From NCBI GenBank assembly GCA_015661825.1, contig DQVI01000075.1, forward strand, positions 1 through 54,806: DNA of 54,806 nt, given 5' to 3'. A program made the translations under genes and the position numbers. The notes beneath the pieces were generated by a model, which had not been told where the DNA came from, ran no database searches, and saw only the letters and a program-made list of their open reading frames with translations. This DNA comes from Novosphingobium capsulatum (lineage in GTDB: Bacteria; Pseudomonadota; Alphaproteobacteria; Sphingomonadales; Sphingomonadaceae). The stretch's first letter is position 1. The number at the start of each line of letters is the position of its first letter. Positions 9,913 to 18,318 of the stretch are shown one piece after another.

Positions 9913-10045
9913 AAGGAGAGATACTTGCCAATGCTTGAAGAGCATGCAAGTATTGCATCGCAGCAAAAGTCGTTTTTGCTGCCCGGCAGATCATTGCCCT
10001 GCATTTATTGATACTAAAAGACGCCCCGACGACGATAGGCTCCAA
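9913..10045 (+). promoter_or_regulatory. Leader of the polysaccharide locus with two stem-loops and a possible leader ORF
   Basis: A strong Shine-Dalgarno-like AAGGAGAG (9913-9920) sits 4-10 bases before TTGCCAATG, which opens a 26- to 28-codon frame ending at 10011. That frame runs through two hairpins. One has arms 9921-9935 and 9941-9953 with a 2-base bulge. The other has a perfect 9-bp stem, 9960-9968 with 9974-9982. The priming transferase starts at 10046. The second hairpin could also end holA transcription. The layout is compatible with attenuation but this is inference. Confidence 0.35.
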
Positions 10046-11461
10046 ATGACGACGCTCGATCTTGAAGCCCAGTCTGCGACCCGCGCCAATCCGCGTACCC
10101 CTTCCCCGCGCGAGCGGCTCAAGCTTCCGCTGGCCCCCTCGCTCGAACACCGCCGCCTCCAGTGCTATGCGCTGTTGATGGCGACCGACAGCCTGGCTCT
10201 GGCCGGGAGCATGCTGGGCGTGGGCTCTGCCCTCCACGGCAGCCTGTCGATGGCATTTCAGCACCTGCTGCTGCTGCTGCCGTTCTACCTGATCGGCGCG
10301 CTCAGCTTCGGCGCCTATTCGCTGCCCGCGCTCACATCCGTCCGCTTCAGCCGCCGCCGAGCCCTGATCTCGCTGGTTGCCGCCTTCACCACGCTGATCT
10401 TCCTGGCCTTCTTCGCCAAGGTCTCCGACCAGATCTCGCGCGTTTCGATCGGCGCGAACTTCGCGGCCTGCTCGCTCATGCTGCTGATGGTCCGCTCGTC
10501 GATCCAGCCGCTGATCGCCCGGCTGTGCGGCCCCACGGCGCAGAACGTGCTGATTCTCGACGATGGCGGCATGCCGGTCCGCATCCCGCATGCCTGGCAC
10601 ATCAGCACCCGCGATCACCTGCTGGTTCCCAACCGCAGCGATCCCCACATGCTCGACCGCCTGGCCATGTTCATGACCAACATGGACCGCGTCCTCGTCA
10701 GTTGTCCGCCCGAACGCCGCATGGAATGGGCCATGACCCTCAAGGGCGCGAACATCACGGGCGAGATCATCGACCAGACGGTGATGTCCATGGGCGTGCT
10801 GGGTGCCCGCCGCATCGACAACACCGGGTCTCTGGTCGTCTCGGCCGGGCCGCTGGGCCTGCGCGGTCGCGCCACCAAGCGCGCGATGGACCTTGCCATC
10901 GCGGGCAGCGCCGCCCTGTTCCTCGCGCCGCTCCTGCTGACCGTGGCCCTCCTCATCTCGCTCGAAGACCGGGGCCCGGTCTTCTTCAAGCAACAGCGAC
11001 AGGGCCGCAACAACCGCCTGTTCTGGATCTACAAGTTCCGCTCGATGCGGGTTGCCCAGCTCGACAGCGCAGGCGCCCGCTCGGCCAGCAAGGACGATGA
11101 CCGCATCACCCGCATCGGTCGCCTGATCCGCCGCACGAGCATCGACGAACTCCCGCAGTTGATCAACGTCCTGCGCGGCGACATGAGCATCGTGGGCCCG
11201 CGCCCGCACGCCTTGGGCTCCCTGGCCGGCACGAAGCGCTTCTGGGAAGTCGATCCCCGCTACAACCAGCGCCACTCGCTCAAGCCGGGCCTCACCGGCC
11301 TTGCCCAGGTGCGTGGCTTCCGCGGCGCCACCGACACCGAAGCCGACCTGTCCGGCCGCCTTCAGGCCGACCTCGAATACCTCGACGGCTGGACGATCTG
11401 GCGCGATGTCCAGATCATGTTCGCCACCTTCACGGTCCTCATCCACGACCGCGCTTTCTAG
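10046..11461 (+). CDS. Polyprenyl-phosphate sugar-1-phosphate transferase (EPS priming enzyme)
   Basis: This enzyme starts EPS synthesis by moving a sugar-1-phosphate from a nucleotide sugar to undecaprenyl phosphate at the inner membrane (WcaJ/GumD/GelB family). The protein is 471 aa. About four hydrophobic helices occupy residues 40-160. A non-membrane central part follows, then the bacterial sugar transferase domain from about residue 275 (KRAMDLAIAGSAALFLAPLL). That domain has the signature KQQRQGRNNRLFWIYKFRSM, then RRTSIDELPQLINVL and VGPRPHALG. The ATG at 10046 was chosen because upstream codons read through the leader hairpins. It is the first gene of the locus and sets the reducing-end sugar, probably glucose or galactose by family analogy. 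Confidence 0.9.
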   Translation: MTTLDLEAQSATRANPRTPSPRERLKLPLAPSLEHRRLQCYALLMATDSLALAGSMLGVGSALHGSLSMAFQHLLLLLPFYLIGALSFGAYSLPALTSVRFSRRRALISLVAAFTTLIFLAFFAKVSDQISRVSIGANFAACSLMLLMVRSSIQPLIARLCGPTAQNVLILDDGGMPVRIPHAWHISTRDHLLVPNRSDPHMLDRLAMFMTNMDRVLVSCPPERRMEWAMTLKGANITGEIIDQTVMSMGVLGARRIDNTGSLVVSAGPLGLRGRATKRAMDLAIAGSAALFLAPLLLTVALLISLEDRGPVFFKQQRQGRNNRLFWIYKFRSMRVAQLDSAGARSASKDDDRITRIGRLIRRTSIDELPQLINVLRGDMSIVGPRPHALGSLAGTKRFWEVDPRYNQRHSLKPGLTGLAQVRGFRGATDTEADLSGRLQADLEYLDGWTIWRDVQIMFATFTVLIHDRAF

Positions 11462-11493
11462 GCGGCCTGGACACATTGCCGGCCCTCTCATGA

Positions 11494-11550
11494 GAGCCTG
11501 ATCCGAAATTTGCCTCTTCGGCGAATTTCGGATCGGCACTGGCCCGCTCC
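11494..11550 (+). repeat. Dispersed palindromic repeat, copy A
   Basis: The near-perfect inverted repeat 11500-11534 (one mismatch in 15 bp, loop TCTTC) is followed by GGCACTGGCCCGCTCC. The same order of parts recurs at 21887-21945 (+) and, inverted, at 21960-22034. Confidence 0.6.
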
Positions 11551-11927
11551 ATCAGAAACGACAGCTTCGGATCTGATCCCGAGGGATGGAAATCGGCGGC
11601 AATCGCGACCGCCACCGGTCCGTTTCCCCCGTGACGAACCTGTTGCGCCCTTTTTGAGGCCAATAGTGCTTTTGCGCGATGGGGGCCGGGCATCAGCAAT
11701 ACTTTCCGCCTGAAACACCCCGCGCAGCCCGATTCTATTCCCGACAGGCAGGCCAGCGCCGGATTCGCGCGCGATACATATTTCCCTGCCGCGAATTGGC
11801 CAGCCTCCAAAACAGATCCAAGCGTCTGAAAATCATGATGAGTCTGACAGCTGCGAGCCCCCCGCATTTTCGCTGCGCCATATTGCGATGATCGTCCATT
11901 GGCCTTTTGCGAGGCACCAAATCGGAG
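11551..11927. other. Non-coding stretch
   Basis: About 380 bases lie between repeat copy A and the AT-rich regulatory region. Open frames on both strands here have no recognisable domains and irregular composition. I see no convincing gene, promoter or structured RNA. Confidence 0.4.
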
Positions 11928-12027
11928 AATCATTACATTTCATGGCTTTATTTTATCCATGATTCTCCACGACATTTAATCCGAACGAGAATGGATAAAA
12001 TACCACTGAGTATTTTATTATTTATCC
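11928..12027 (+). promoter_or_regulatory. AT-rich region with competing hairpins and repeated TTATCCA motifs
   Basis: GC content drops sharply here. The arms 11949-11967 and 11987-12002 pair with only a 2-base bulge. Alternatively, AGAATCAT at 11927-11934 can pair with ATGATTCT at 11959-11966, so the two structures exclude each other. TTTATCCA occurs at about 11953 and 12020 and inverted at about 11991. This looks like an operator or structured leader for the small gene at 12125. No regulator can be named. Confidence 0.4.
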
Positions 12028-12124
12028 AATCAGGCTAATGACTTGCTGAAAAGTAAATTAGACGTTGAACATCCAAAACGGATCACTTAGTATCACTACT
12101 TATTCCGGTATTGGGGACAACGCC

Positions 12125-12379
12125 ATGAAACTCGCAAAGTTTGCTACCGTCGGTATTGCGACAAGCCTGCTTCTGGCAAGCACCGCACAGGCCGCTTCCA
12201 CCCGCGCTTCGGCCATGCCCGTGGCTCCCGTTGCAGCCAAGAAGCTGGTGCGCTCGTCCGCCCCCGTTGACAGCCAGGCCAAGGGCACTGGCACGGCGAT
12301 TGTTCTGGGCATTCTGGGCGCTGGTGCGGTCGGTGCCGGGACGTATTTCGCCGTTCGCGACGCCTCCGCCGGAAGCTGA
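12125..12379 (+). CDS. Small secreted or membrane-anchored protein
   Basis: This 84-aa protein begins with a clear signal peptide (MKLAKFATVGIATSLLLAST, cleavage after AQA). A short Ala/Pro/Lys-rich segment follows, and then a Gly/Ala hydrophobic stretch (IVLGILGAGAVGAGTYFAV) that could be a membrane helix or a glycine-zipper-like segment. I do not recognise a named family. The frame opens at 12065, but the ATG at 12125 starts exactly at the signal peptide. It is monocistronic: an AT-rich regulatory region precedes it and a strong terminator follows within 20 bases. This suggests independent, possibly high, expression within the EPS locus. Confidence 0.7.
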   Translation: MKLAKFATVGIATSLLLASTAQAASTRASAMPVAPVAAKKLVRSSAPVDSQAKGTGTAIVLGILGAGAVGAGTYFAVRDASAGS

Positions 12380-12395
12380 TATCAAAACAGACATC

Positions 12396-12443
12396 AAAGT
12401 AAAAAGGCCTCGCAATGTTAAAATTGCGAGGCCTTTTTACTTT
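12396..12443. terminator. Strong bidirectional intrinsic terminator
   Basis: A perfect 21-bp inverted repeat (12396-12416 with 12423-12443) encloses a 6-base loop (GTTAAA). It has a GC-rich core GGCCTCGC and A/T runs at both bases, so it would terminate on either strand. It begins 16 bases after the stop of the small secreted protein. Confidence 0.9.
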
Positions 12444-12529
12444 CAAACAATACCAATCAAACTTTCCGAGTCGCATTACTCTGAACCATTACGCCGAACA
12501 TCGGCTGACAGAACAGGCCCGGAGCATTC

Positions 12530-14098
12530 ATGACGCCATCTATTCCCGCATGTCCTCCGGCGATAGCATTGCCCACGGCTGCGGAAGATTGGGCAACACC
12601 ATCCAGATCCCGGCGCCGGCGCAGGCGATCATCCCGCGGCAAGTCCCGTACAGAGCATTCGCATGGCAACCGGGCGTATCACGCCGGGGCCCTCCGTCGG
12701 CCCATGCCGGGCGAGATCGTTGCCATGCTCGCCATCGGCAGCGCGATGGCACTGGGCGGGGGCGGCACCTCCAATCCGTTGACCGAGACCATTCTCCAGC
12801 CCCTGCTGGCCCTGCTGGTGGCGCTGCCATTGGCACTGCCGCGCCTGCGCACCGGGGTCGCCCCTGTCTCGCGGACATGTCTGGTTCTGGCCGCGCTCGT
12901 TCTGGTCGTGCCGATCCTGCAACTGATCCCGCTCCCGCCCGCCGTATGGCAGGCCCTGCCCGGTCGCGACGCTGAAATAGCCAGCCTCGGCCTGATCGAT
13001 GCCCAGAACGCATGGATGCCCTGGACGATGGCCCCGGCGCGCACGTTCATCGCGCTGCTCGCGATGGTCGGGCCGGTGCTGATCCTGCCGCTCGTGGCAG
13101 GCCTTGGCACCACGGGCCGGACCTGGCTGTGCGTGACCATCGCGGGCATGGGGCTGGCATCGATGGTACTGGGCGTGCTGCAACTCTCGCATGCCGAAGG
13201 CCTTACCTGGTCGCTCTACCCCTATTACAACAACGGCAAGCTCGACGGATTTCAGGCCAACCACAATGCCCAGGCCGACATTCTGGGCATTGCGTTGATG
13301 GCCTTCGCGGTTGGCTGCACCGCGCTTTACCAAATTTCGATGCGGCCGGTGCTGGTCTGGAGTCTGGCCGCAACCGGCCTCGCGATGGCCATGGCCGCGC
13401 TGTTCCTGACCGGATCACGCACCGGCATTGCCCTGATCCCGGTGCCCGTGGCAGTCTTTGCGGCGATCCTCATGCCCACCGTGCGCGGCGTGATCGGGCG
13501 CGCACGCCCCCGGTTGATCGCCGCCCTTGTGGCTGCCGCCACGCTGGTCATGGCGATCAGCGGAATAGCCCTGATGCGCCTGCCCTCTGTCGGTGCGGTG
13601 CTGGCCCGCTTTGCCAGGCTTGAGGATTCACGCGCGGATATCTGGACCGATACGCTCCACGCCATCGGCCGCGTCTGGCCCTTCGGGGGCGGGATCGGCA
13701 GCTTTCCGGTCCTGTTCAATGCGGCAGAACGCCTCGAAGTGGTCACCCCCGTCCAGGCTGGACGCGCCCATTCCGACTGGCTCGAATGGACGCTGGAGGC
13801 CGGCCTGCCCGGACTGCTGGTTCTGGCCACTTTTCTGGGACTGGTCGGGCTGCTCGCCTGGCGCGCCCTGCGCTCCCGCGAGGAACGCCACGCCGGGACC
13901 CGCAGGCGCGGCGAGGCGCAACTGACCCGCGCCCACACCCTGTTTGCCTGTGGCACCCTGCTGCTGCTGGGCCTTCATGCGCTGGATGACTTCCCGATCC
14001 GCGCGATGGCGCTGGCATCGCTGGGGGCCGTGGCCATTGGCTTGCTGCTGCCTGTGCGCGAACGCACGCCCGATCCGCTTTCACCGACCGCTCCCTGA
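12530..14098 (+). CDS. O-antigen ligase/polymerase-like membrane protein (Wzy_C type)
   Basis: This 522-aa protein has about ten hydrophobic helices and a large periplasmic loop containing the typical Wzy_C/O-antigen ligase region. Visible features are FQANHNAQADILGIAL, FLTGSRTGIALIP, RADIWTDTLHAIGRVWPFGGG and HSDWLEWTLEAGLPGLL, with conserved Arg, Gly and His positions of WaaL/Wzy proteins. It would join or polymerise lipid-linked polysaccharide units in the periplasm. The ATG at 12530 has GGAG five bases upstream. However, the first 58 residues hold an Arg-rich stretch unlike the family, so the ATG at 12704 (MPGEIVAML) is a real alternative. It lies after the terminator and may have its own promoter. 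Confidence 0.78.
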   Translation: MTPSIPACPPAIALPTAAEDWATPSRSRRRRRRSSRGKSRTEHSHGNRAYHAGALRRPMPGEIVAMLAIGSAMALGGGGTSNPLTETILQPLLALLVALPLALPRLRTGVAPVSRTCLVLAALVLVVPILQLIPLPPAVWQALPGRDAEIASLGLIDAQNAWMPWTMAPARTFIALLAMVGPVLILPLVAGLGTTGRTWLCVTIAGMGLASMVLGVLQLSHAEGLTWSLYPYYNNGKLDGFQANHNAQADILGIALMAFAVGCTALYQISMRPVLVWSLAATGLAMAMAALFLTGSRTGIALIPVPVAVFAAILMPTVRGVIGRARPRLIAALVAAATLVMAISGIALMRLPSVGAVLARFARLEDSRADIWTDTLHAIGRVWPFGGGIGSFPVLFNAAERLEVVTPVQAGRAHSDWLEWTLEAGLPGLLVLATFLGLVGLLAWRALRSREERHAGTRRRGEAQLTRAHTLFACGTLLLLGLHALDDFPIRAMALASLGAVAIGLLLPVRERTPDPLSPTAP

Positions 14099-14198
14099 CT
14101 GTCATTCAGGGGGCGGCAAGCTCGCCTCCGCCACGCTGGACAGACCGCCCGAGACCTTGCATTTCCCAGAGACACGCGCTCCCAGAGATTTGCACTCC

Positions 14199-16013
14199 AT
14201 GCCCCCGCACGACCGCGAAGACCCGATCCTGCCCGCGCAACACGCCCCTTCGCCGCCTTTCGCACGGCGCGCGGTGCTGGGCGGCATCGGCGCCGTCGCA
14301 TTGGCTGCCGGCATGGAAGGGATCGGTGCCGCAGGGCCGACAGCAGGTCAGCCCACGGGCAGCCCCCTGCCCGACGCCGCCCGCTGGCCATCGTGGGCCC
14401 CCACCGCCGATGCCACGCGCCAGAAACTCGCCACCTTGCGCACGAAGGCCGTCAGCCTGCGCCAGTTCGGCGCCGCGCTCGATGGCATGACCGACGACAC
14501 CCCCGCCTTCACCCGCGCACTGGCCGCCGGGGTCAGGGCTGTCCTCGTCGAAGGCCCGGCGCGCCTCACCCGCCCGCTGGCCGTCAACCGTCCCTTCGCC
14601 GTCTTCGGCAGCGGCAAGGGGCCCCACCTGATCTGGGACGGGCGCCCCCTCGACCCGATCTTCGCGGCCCGCCCTGCAAGCGCCGATCCGGCCAGTTTCG
14701 TGCGCGATGTCGCATTCAGTGGCCTTCACGTGGTGCGCGCGGAAGGCCAGACGCCGGGCGGGGTTCTGGTACGGGCCATCAACATCCGCGGCCTGACCGT
14801 GGTCGATTGCCGGACCGAGCGCACGAGCCTTGCCTTCGTCACCCATGCCCGCATGGCCACCTACGACCGCACGAAGGGCTCCGAAACGGTCGACCCGGCA
14901 GTGCTGGCGGGGTTTTCCGCCACCGATGTCGACGATCTGAACGAGGACATCACGGTTCTGGGCAATCAGGTCGATTTCGGCATGTACATGGGCGATGTGC
15001 TGCGCTTCAACTTTGCCCGCCGCGTGGTCGCCCAGGGCAACAAGGGCCGCTTTGCCCGGATCAGCTGGTGGGGCGGTGGCGCCAAGCGCCTGGAGGGCGG
15101 CATGCCGCAATTCCTGCGCCGGGTCCGCGATGCCTACATTGCCGACAACGCGATCTGCAACGTCAATGGCGGCATCTATGGCAACAATGGCCAATCGATT
15201 GCGGTCGTGCGCAACACGGTGTGGGACACCAACGATGTCGGCATCGACTTCGAAGGTTGTATCGATTGCATCGCCACGCTCAACCATTGCCGCAACGCCG
15301 GCAATTTCATCTACGCAGCCTTTTACGTGGCGCGCAATGTCCGCTTCGTGGGCAATTACGGCGAACAGGACGGGTCGGCTGCCTCCATCGACACCCGGCT
15401 CGGCTCGCAGCCCATCGGCACCCCGCGCGGTCTCTATCTGGCCGCGCTGCGCGGCGCGGGCTTTGCCGGGACACCGGGCGCCATCGACGTGACCTTTGCC
15501 GACAACACGTTCGTCTACAGCGGCAAGCAGGGGCTGGGCCGGATCCTGCCCGGCCCGTTCAACCGCCTCACCCTGACCGGCAACACGATGCGCAATGTCG
15601 CCTGCGACATCCGCGATCGCGGCGGCCAGAGCGCGATCGTCGTGGGCAACCGGCTGAGCTTCGACCATTCCGCGCGCAATCCGGTCACCCTGCTGGCCGC
15701 CTCCGCGCCGCAGACCCGCATGACCGGCAATGTCGTGACCATCGGCGCCCGCCAGCCGACCGGTTCGGCAGCCATCGGCTATGACAGCCTGCGCGTGCCC
15801 CTCGATGTCGTCGTGACCGGCAACAGTGTCACGGGGCCCCAGCCGCTGCCCCTGGTTGTCACGACGCCCGATGCTTCAGGCGCGACCGCCCTCCTCCTGC
15901 GTGATCTGGCCGGTGCGATTCCGGGCATGACCCTTGCGGGCAACAAAGGCGCCAGGCTCTATGCCGGAAATCCGCCCCCGGATGGACAGAAAGCCCCGCC
16001 TTTTACAGAATAG
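14199..16013 (+). CDS. Exported right-handed beta-helix protein (possible polysaccharide lyase or modifying enzyme)
   Basis: This 604-aa protein starts with a twin-arginine-like signal (FARRAVLGGIGAVALAAG, near residues 22-40). After a Pro/Ala linker, VSLRQFGAALDGMTDDTPAF is the usual entry to pectate-lyase-like beta-helix folds, the DG.TDDT element. Repeated short strand words follow: ITVLGNQVDF, AYIADNAICNV, IAVVRNTVWDTNDVGIDFEG, VRFVGNYGEQDG and LTLTGNTMRN. Sphingan loci carry a beta-helix lyase-like gene (SpsR/GelR type), so a role in trimming or processing the polymer is plausible. No catalytic residues can be assigned. The start at 14199 is favoured because upstream codons overlap the preceding gene. 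Confidence 0.72.
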   Translation: MPPHDREDPILPAQHAPSPPFARRAVLGGIGAVALAAGMEGIGAAGPTAGQPTGSPLPDAARWPSWAPTADATRQKLATLRTKAVSLRQFGAALDGMTDDTPAFTRALAAGVRAVLVEGPARLTRPLAVNRPFAVFGSGKGPHLIWDGRPLDPIFAARPASADPASFVRDVAFSGLHVVRAEGQTPGGVLVRAINIRGLTVVDCRTERTSLAFVTHARMATYDRTKGSETVDPAVLAGFSATDVDDLNEDITVLGNQVDFGMYMGDVLRFNFARRVVAQGNKGRFARISWWGGGAKRLEGGMPQFLRRVRDAYIADNAICNVNGGIYGNNGQSIAVVRNTVWDTNDVGIDFEGCIDCIATLNHCRNAGNFIYAAFYVARNVRFVGNYGEQDGSAASIDTRLGSQPIGTPRGLYLAALRGAGFAGTPGAIDVTFADNTFVYSGKQGLGRILPGPFNRLTLTGNTMRNVACDIRDRGGQSAIVVGNRLSFDHSARNPVTLLAASAPQTRMTGNVVTIGARQPTGSAAIGYDSLRVPLDVVVTGNSVTGPQPLPLVVTTPDASGATALLLRDLAGAIPGMTLAGNKGARLYAGNPPPDGQKAPPFTE

Positions 16014-16155
16014 AGCAATAACCAGAATTGAATTTCACTTCTGAAGAACGATATTTCCTGCAATTATTCATATCCTTGTCTGATATCCGATACACCCGCC
16101 CTTGCCTGAACGCTGTTGTTATGCTGTTGTGCAGCATTAAACCGGGCGAGGTGCA

Positions 16156-18195
16156 ATGCATATTGGATACCGACGGGACATTGACGGGCTGCGCTTTATT
16201 GCCGTCAGCTCCGTCGTCCTGTTCCATGCAGGCCTCGAAACGATGTCGGGCGGGTTTGTCGGTGTCGACATCTTCTTCGTCATTTCCGGATATTTGATAA
16301 CCTGCGGCCTGTTCAAGGATGCCGATGGACAGGGCATTTCCACCGCCCGTTTTTACGAACGGCGAATCAAGCGCATCATTCCCGCCTATGCCGCGGTCAT
16401 TGTGGCCACCATGCTGGCGGGGCTGTTTGTCCTGCTGCCTTCGCAACTGGCCGATCTGGGCAAGAGCGCGCTGGCGGCGACCCTGTTCGTCGCCAATATC
16501 CATTTCTGGACCGGCGCGGGGTATTTTGCGGGCGATCCGCTGAGCCACCCGCTGCTGCACTTGTGGTCGCTGGCGGTGGAAGAACAGTTCTACATCGTCT
16601 GGCCGGTTTTCGTGCTGCTGCTCTATCGGATGGGCCTTGCGCGCTGGCGGGTGCCGCTGATTCTGGCGGGAATCGCGGTCACGCTGGTCGCTTCGCAACT
16701 GATGCTCGGCTATTCGGCGAAAACCGCGTTCTACATGGCGCCGCTGCGGGCCTGGGAACTGCTGGTGGGGGCCCTGCTTGCCTGTGGGCACTGGCCCCGG
16801 CTCAAGGCCGGCTGGATGGCCCATGTCATTGGCGCGCTCGCGCTCGCGCTGATCCTCGTGCCGATGTTCACCTATACCGAGGCCTCGCAATTTCCGGGGA
16901 TGCGCGCCGCCGCGCCCTGCCTGGGCGCGGCCCTGGTGATCTATCGCGACGAGCGCCACCCCTCGTTTCTGGCCCGCGCCCTCTCGCTGCGCCTGCCCGT
17001 CTTCATCGGCACGATCTCCTATTCGCTCTATATCTGGCACTGGCCGATCCTTTCGCTGGTGTGGATCGCCCATGGCGGCCAGCCTTCCGTCCCGGTCCGC
17101 ATCCTGCTGGTGGCCGTGATGATCGGCGTTGCCACGCTGTCGTGGCGCTATATCGAACGGCCCTTCCGGACCGGGGCGCCGCCCTCGGGCCGGCAGGACA
17201 GCGCCCGCATCGGCCTGGCGGCCCGCGCCGTTGCGGGAACCGGACGCACACTGGCCTTTGGCGGCGGCGTTCTGGCCTGCCTGGCGCTGTTGACGGGAGG
17301 GCTGGTGGCCACGCATGGCCTGCCCGGACGCCTGCCGGTTCAGGCCGCCCGGCTCGATGCCCTCGCACGCCTGCCCTATGTCACCGACAATGGCTGCGTC
17401 TTTTCCGAGACCGTTCCCCGCGATGCCGGAAGCCGGTGCTTTGCCCAGGCCGACCGAATCGCCGGGCCCAAAGTGGTGCTCTGGGGCGATTCCTTTGCCG
17501 GACAGCACATTCCCACCATCGAGCATCATTTCCGCACCGCCGAGGAAAGCGTCGTCTCGGTGGTTGCCACCGGATGCAGCCCGCTGCCCGGCGCCAACCA
17601 GTATTTCGGCAAAGGACGCGCCGATTATCGCTGCCAGCGCATGAACCGCATGATCTTCGACCAGTTGCAGCATCGCCGCGACATTCGCGGCGTGATCCTC
17701 GTCGGGCGCTGGTCCAACCTCTACGGGCTTCAGGCCCCCGGCGGCCTCTTCGATCCGAATGCCCGCTTTTTGACCGATGCCGGTCACCGGCGCTACAGCC
17801 TCGCCAATTCGCTTGCGGTGATGGAGGCCTCGCTCGATCGCACCATCACGATGCTGCGCACGCGCGGCATTGCGGTGGCCGTGCTGCGCGAACCGCCGCG
17901 CTATACCGAGGCCATCCAGCCCTGCGTCGCCCGCGCCCTGTGGTATGGCGCCTCCCCTGATCGTTGCACAATCGCCACGCGCGAGGAGGATCGCTTCAGG
18001 GCCCCGATCAATGCGGTTTTCACCAGACTGGCAAACCGCCATCCCGACATAACGATCTTCGATCCCACGCCAAATCTTTGTACTGCCGAACGATGCTCCG
18101 GATTTCGCAACGGAATTCTCATTACACAAGACATCGAACACCTCACGCCAAAGGGCAGTGAAATCGCCCTGAGGGGATTGTCATTGTTCCAATGA
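16156..18195 (+). CDS. Acyltransferase with C-terminal SGNH domain (OafA/OatA-like)
   Basis: This 679-aa protein has two domains. The N-terminal membrane part (about residues 1-380) is an acyltransferase 3 domain beginning YRRDIDGLRFIAVSSVVLFH with FVGVDIFFVISGYLIT. The periplasmic C-terminal part is an SGNH esterase/transferase-like domain. Its Ser block is LWGDSFAGQHIP near residue 444 and its terminal His block is DIEHLTPKGSEIA near residue 658. Such proteins O-acetylate or otherwise acylate cell-surface sugars, passing the acyl group across the membrane. The ATG has GCGAGG six to ten bases upstream. Its place in the EPS locus suggests it decorates the polymer. Confidence 0.88.
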   Translation: MHIGYRRDIDGLRFIAVSSVVLFHAGLETMSGGFVGVDIFFVISGYLITCGLFKDADGQGISTARFYERRIKRIIPAYAAVIVATMLAGLFVLLPSQLADLGKSALAATLFVANIHFWTGAGYFAGDPLSHPLLHLWSLAVEEQFYIVWPVFVLLLYRMGLARWRVPLILAGIAVTLVASQLMLGYSAKTAFYMAPLRAWELLVGALLACGHWPRLKAGWMAHVIGALALALILVPMFTYTEASQFPGMRAAAPCLGAALVIYRDERHPSFLARALSLRLPVFIGTISYSLYIWHWPILSLVWIAHGGQPSVPVRILLVAVMIGVATLSWRYIERPFRTGAPPSGRQDSARIGLAARAVAGTGRTLAFGGGVLACLALLTGGLVATHGLPGRLPVQAARLDALARLPYVTDNGCVFSETVPRDAGSRCFAQADRIAGPKVVLWGDSFAGQHIPTIEHHFRTAEESVVSVVATGCSPLPGANQYFGKGRADYRCQRMNRMIFDQLQHRRDIRGVILVGRWSNLYGLQAPGGLFDPNARFLTDAGHRRYSLANSLAVMEASLDRTITMLRTRGIAVAVLREPPRYTEAIQPCVARALWYGASPDRCTIATREEDRFRAPINAVFTRLANRHPDITIFDPTPNLCTAERCSGFRNGILITQDIEHLTPKGSEIALRGLSLFQ

Positions 18196-18318
18196 CAGAC
18201 AACATCGACTGCCTCATCATCACGCCGTACTTGCCATTTCCAGATACTGTCTCGTAGACACCGGCAAGACCGGAGCACGATTTCGGGGCCTTGGGCCCAT
18301 TGCCCCAGATGGCCCTCA

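Noticed and set aside
9911..11539. A 542-codon minus-strand frame over the priming transferase
   Set aside because: It is a shadow of the sugar transferase gene, and the terminal parts of the frame run through the hairpins.
11439..11933. A minus-strand ORF in the gap after the priming transferase
   Set aside because: It crosses the palindromic repeat, has no recognisable domain or binding site, and uses codons unlike its neighbours.
12396..12443. Considered as an attachment site because of the perfect inverted repeat
   Set aside because: The GC core with A/T runs and the position just after a stop codon fit an intrinsic terminator. There is no integrase or direct repeat partner.
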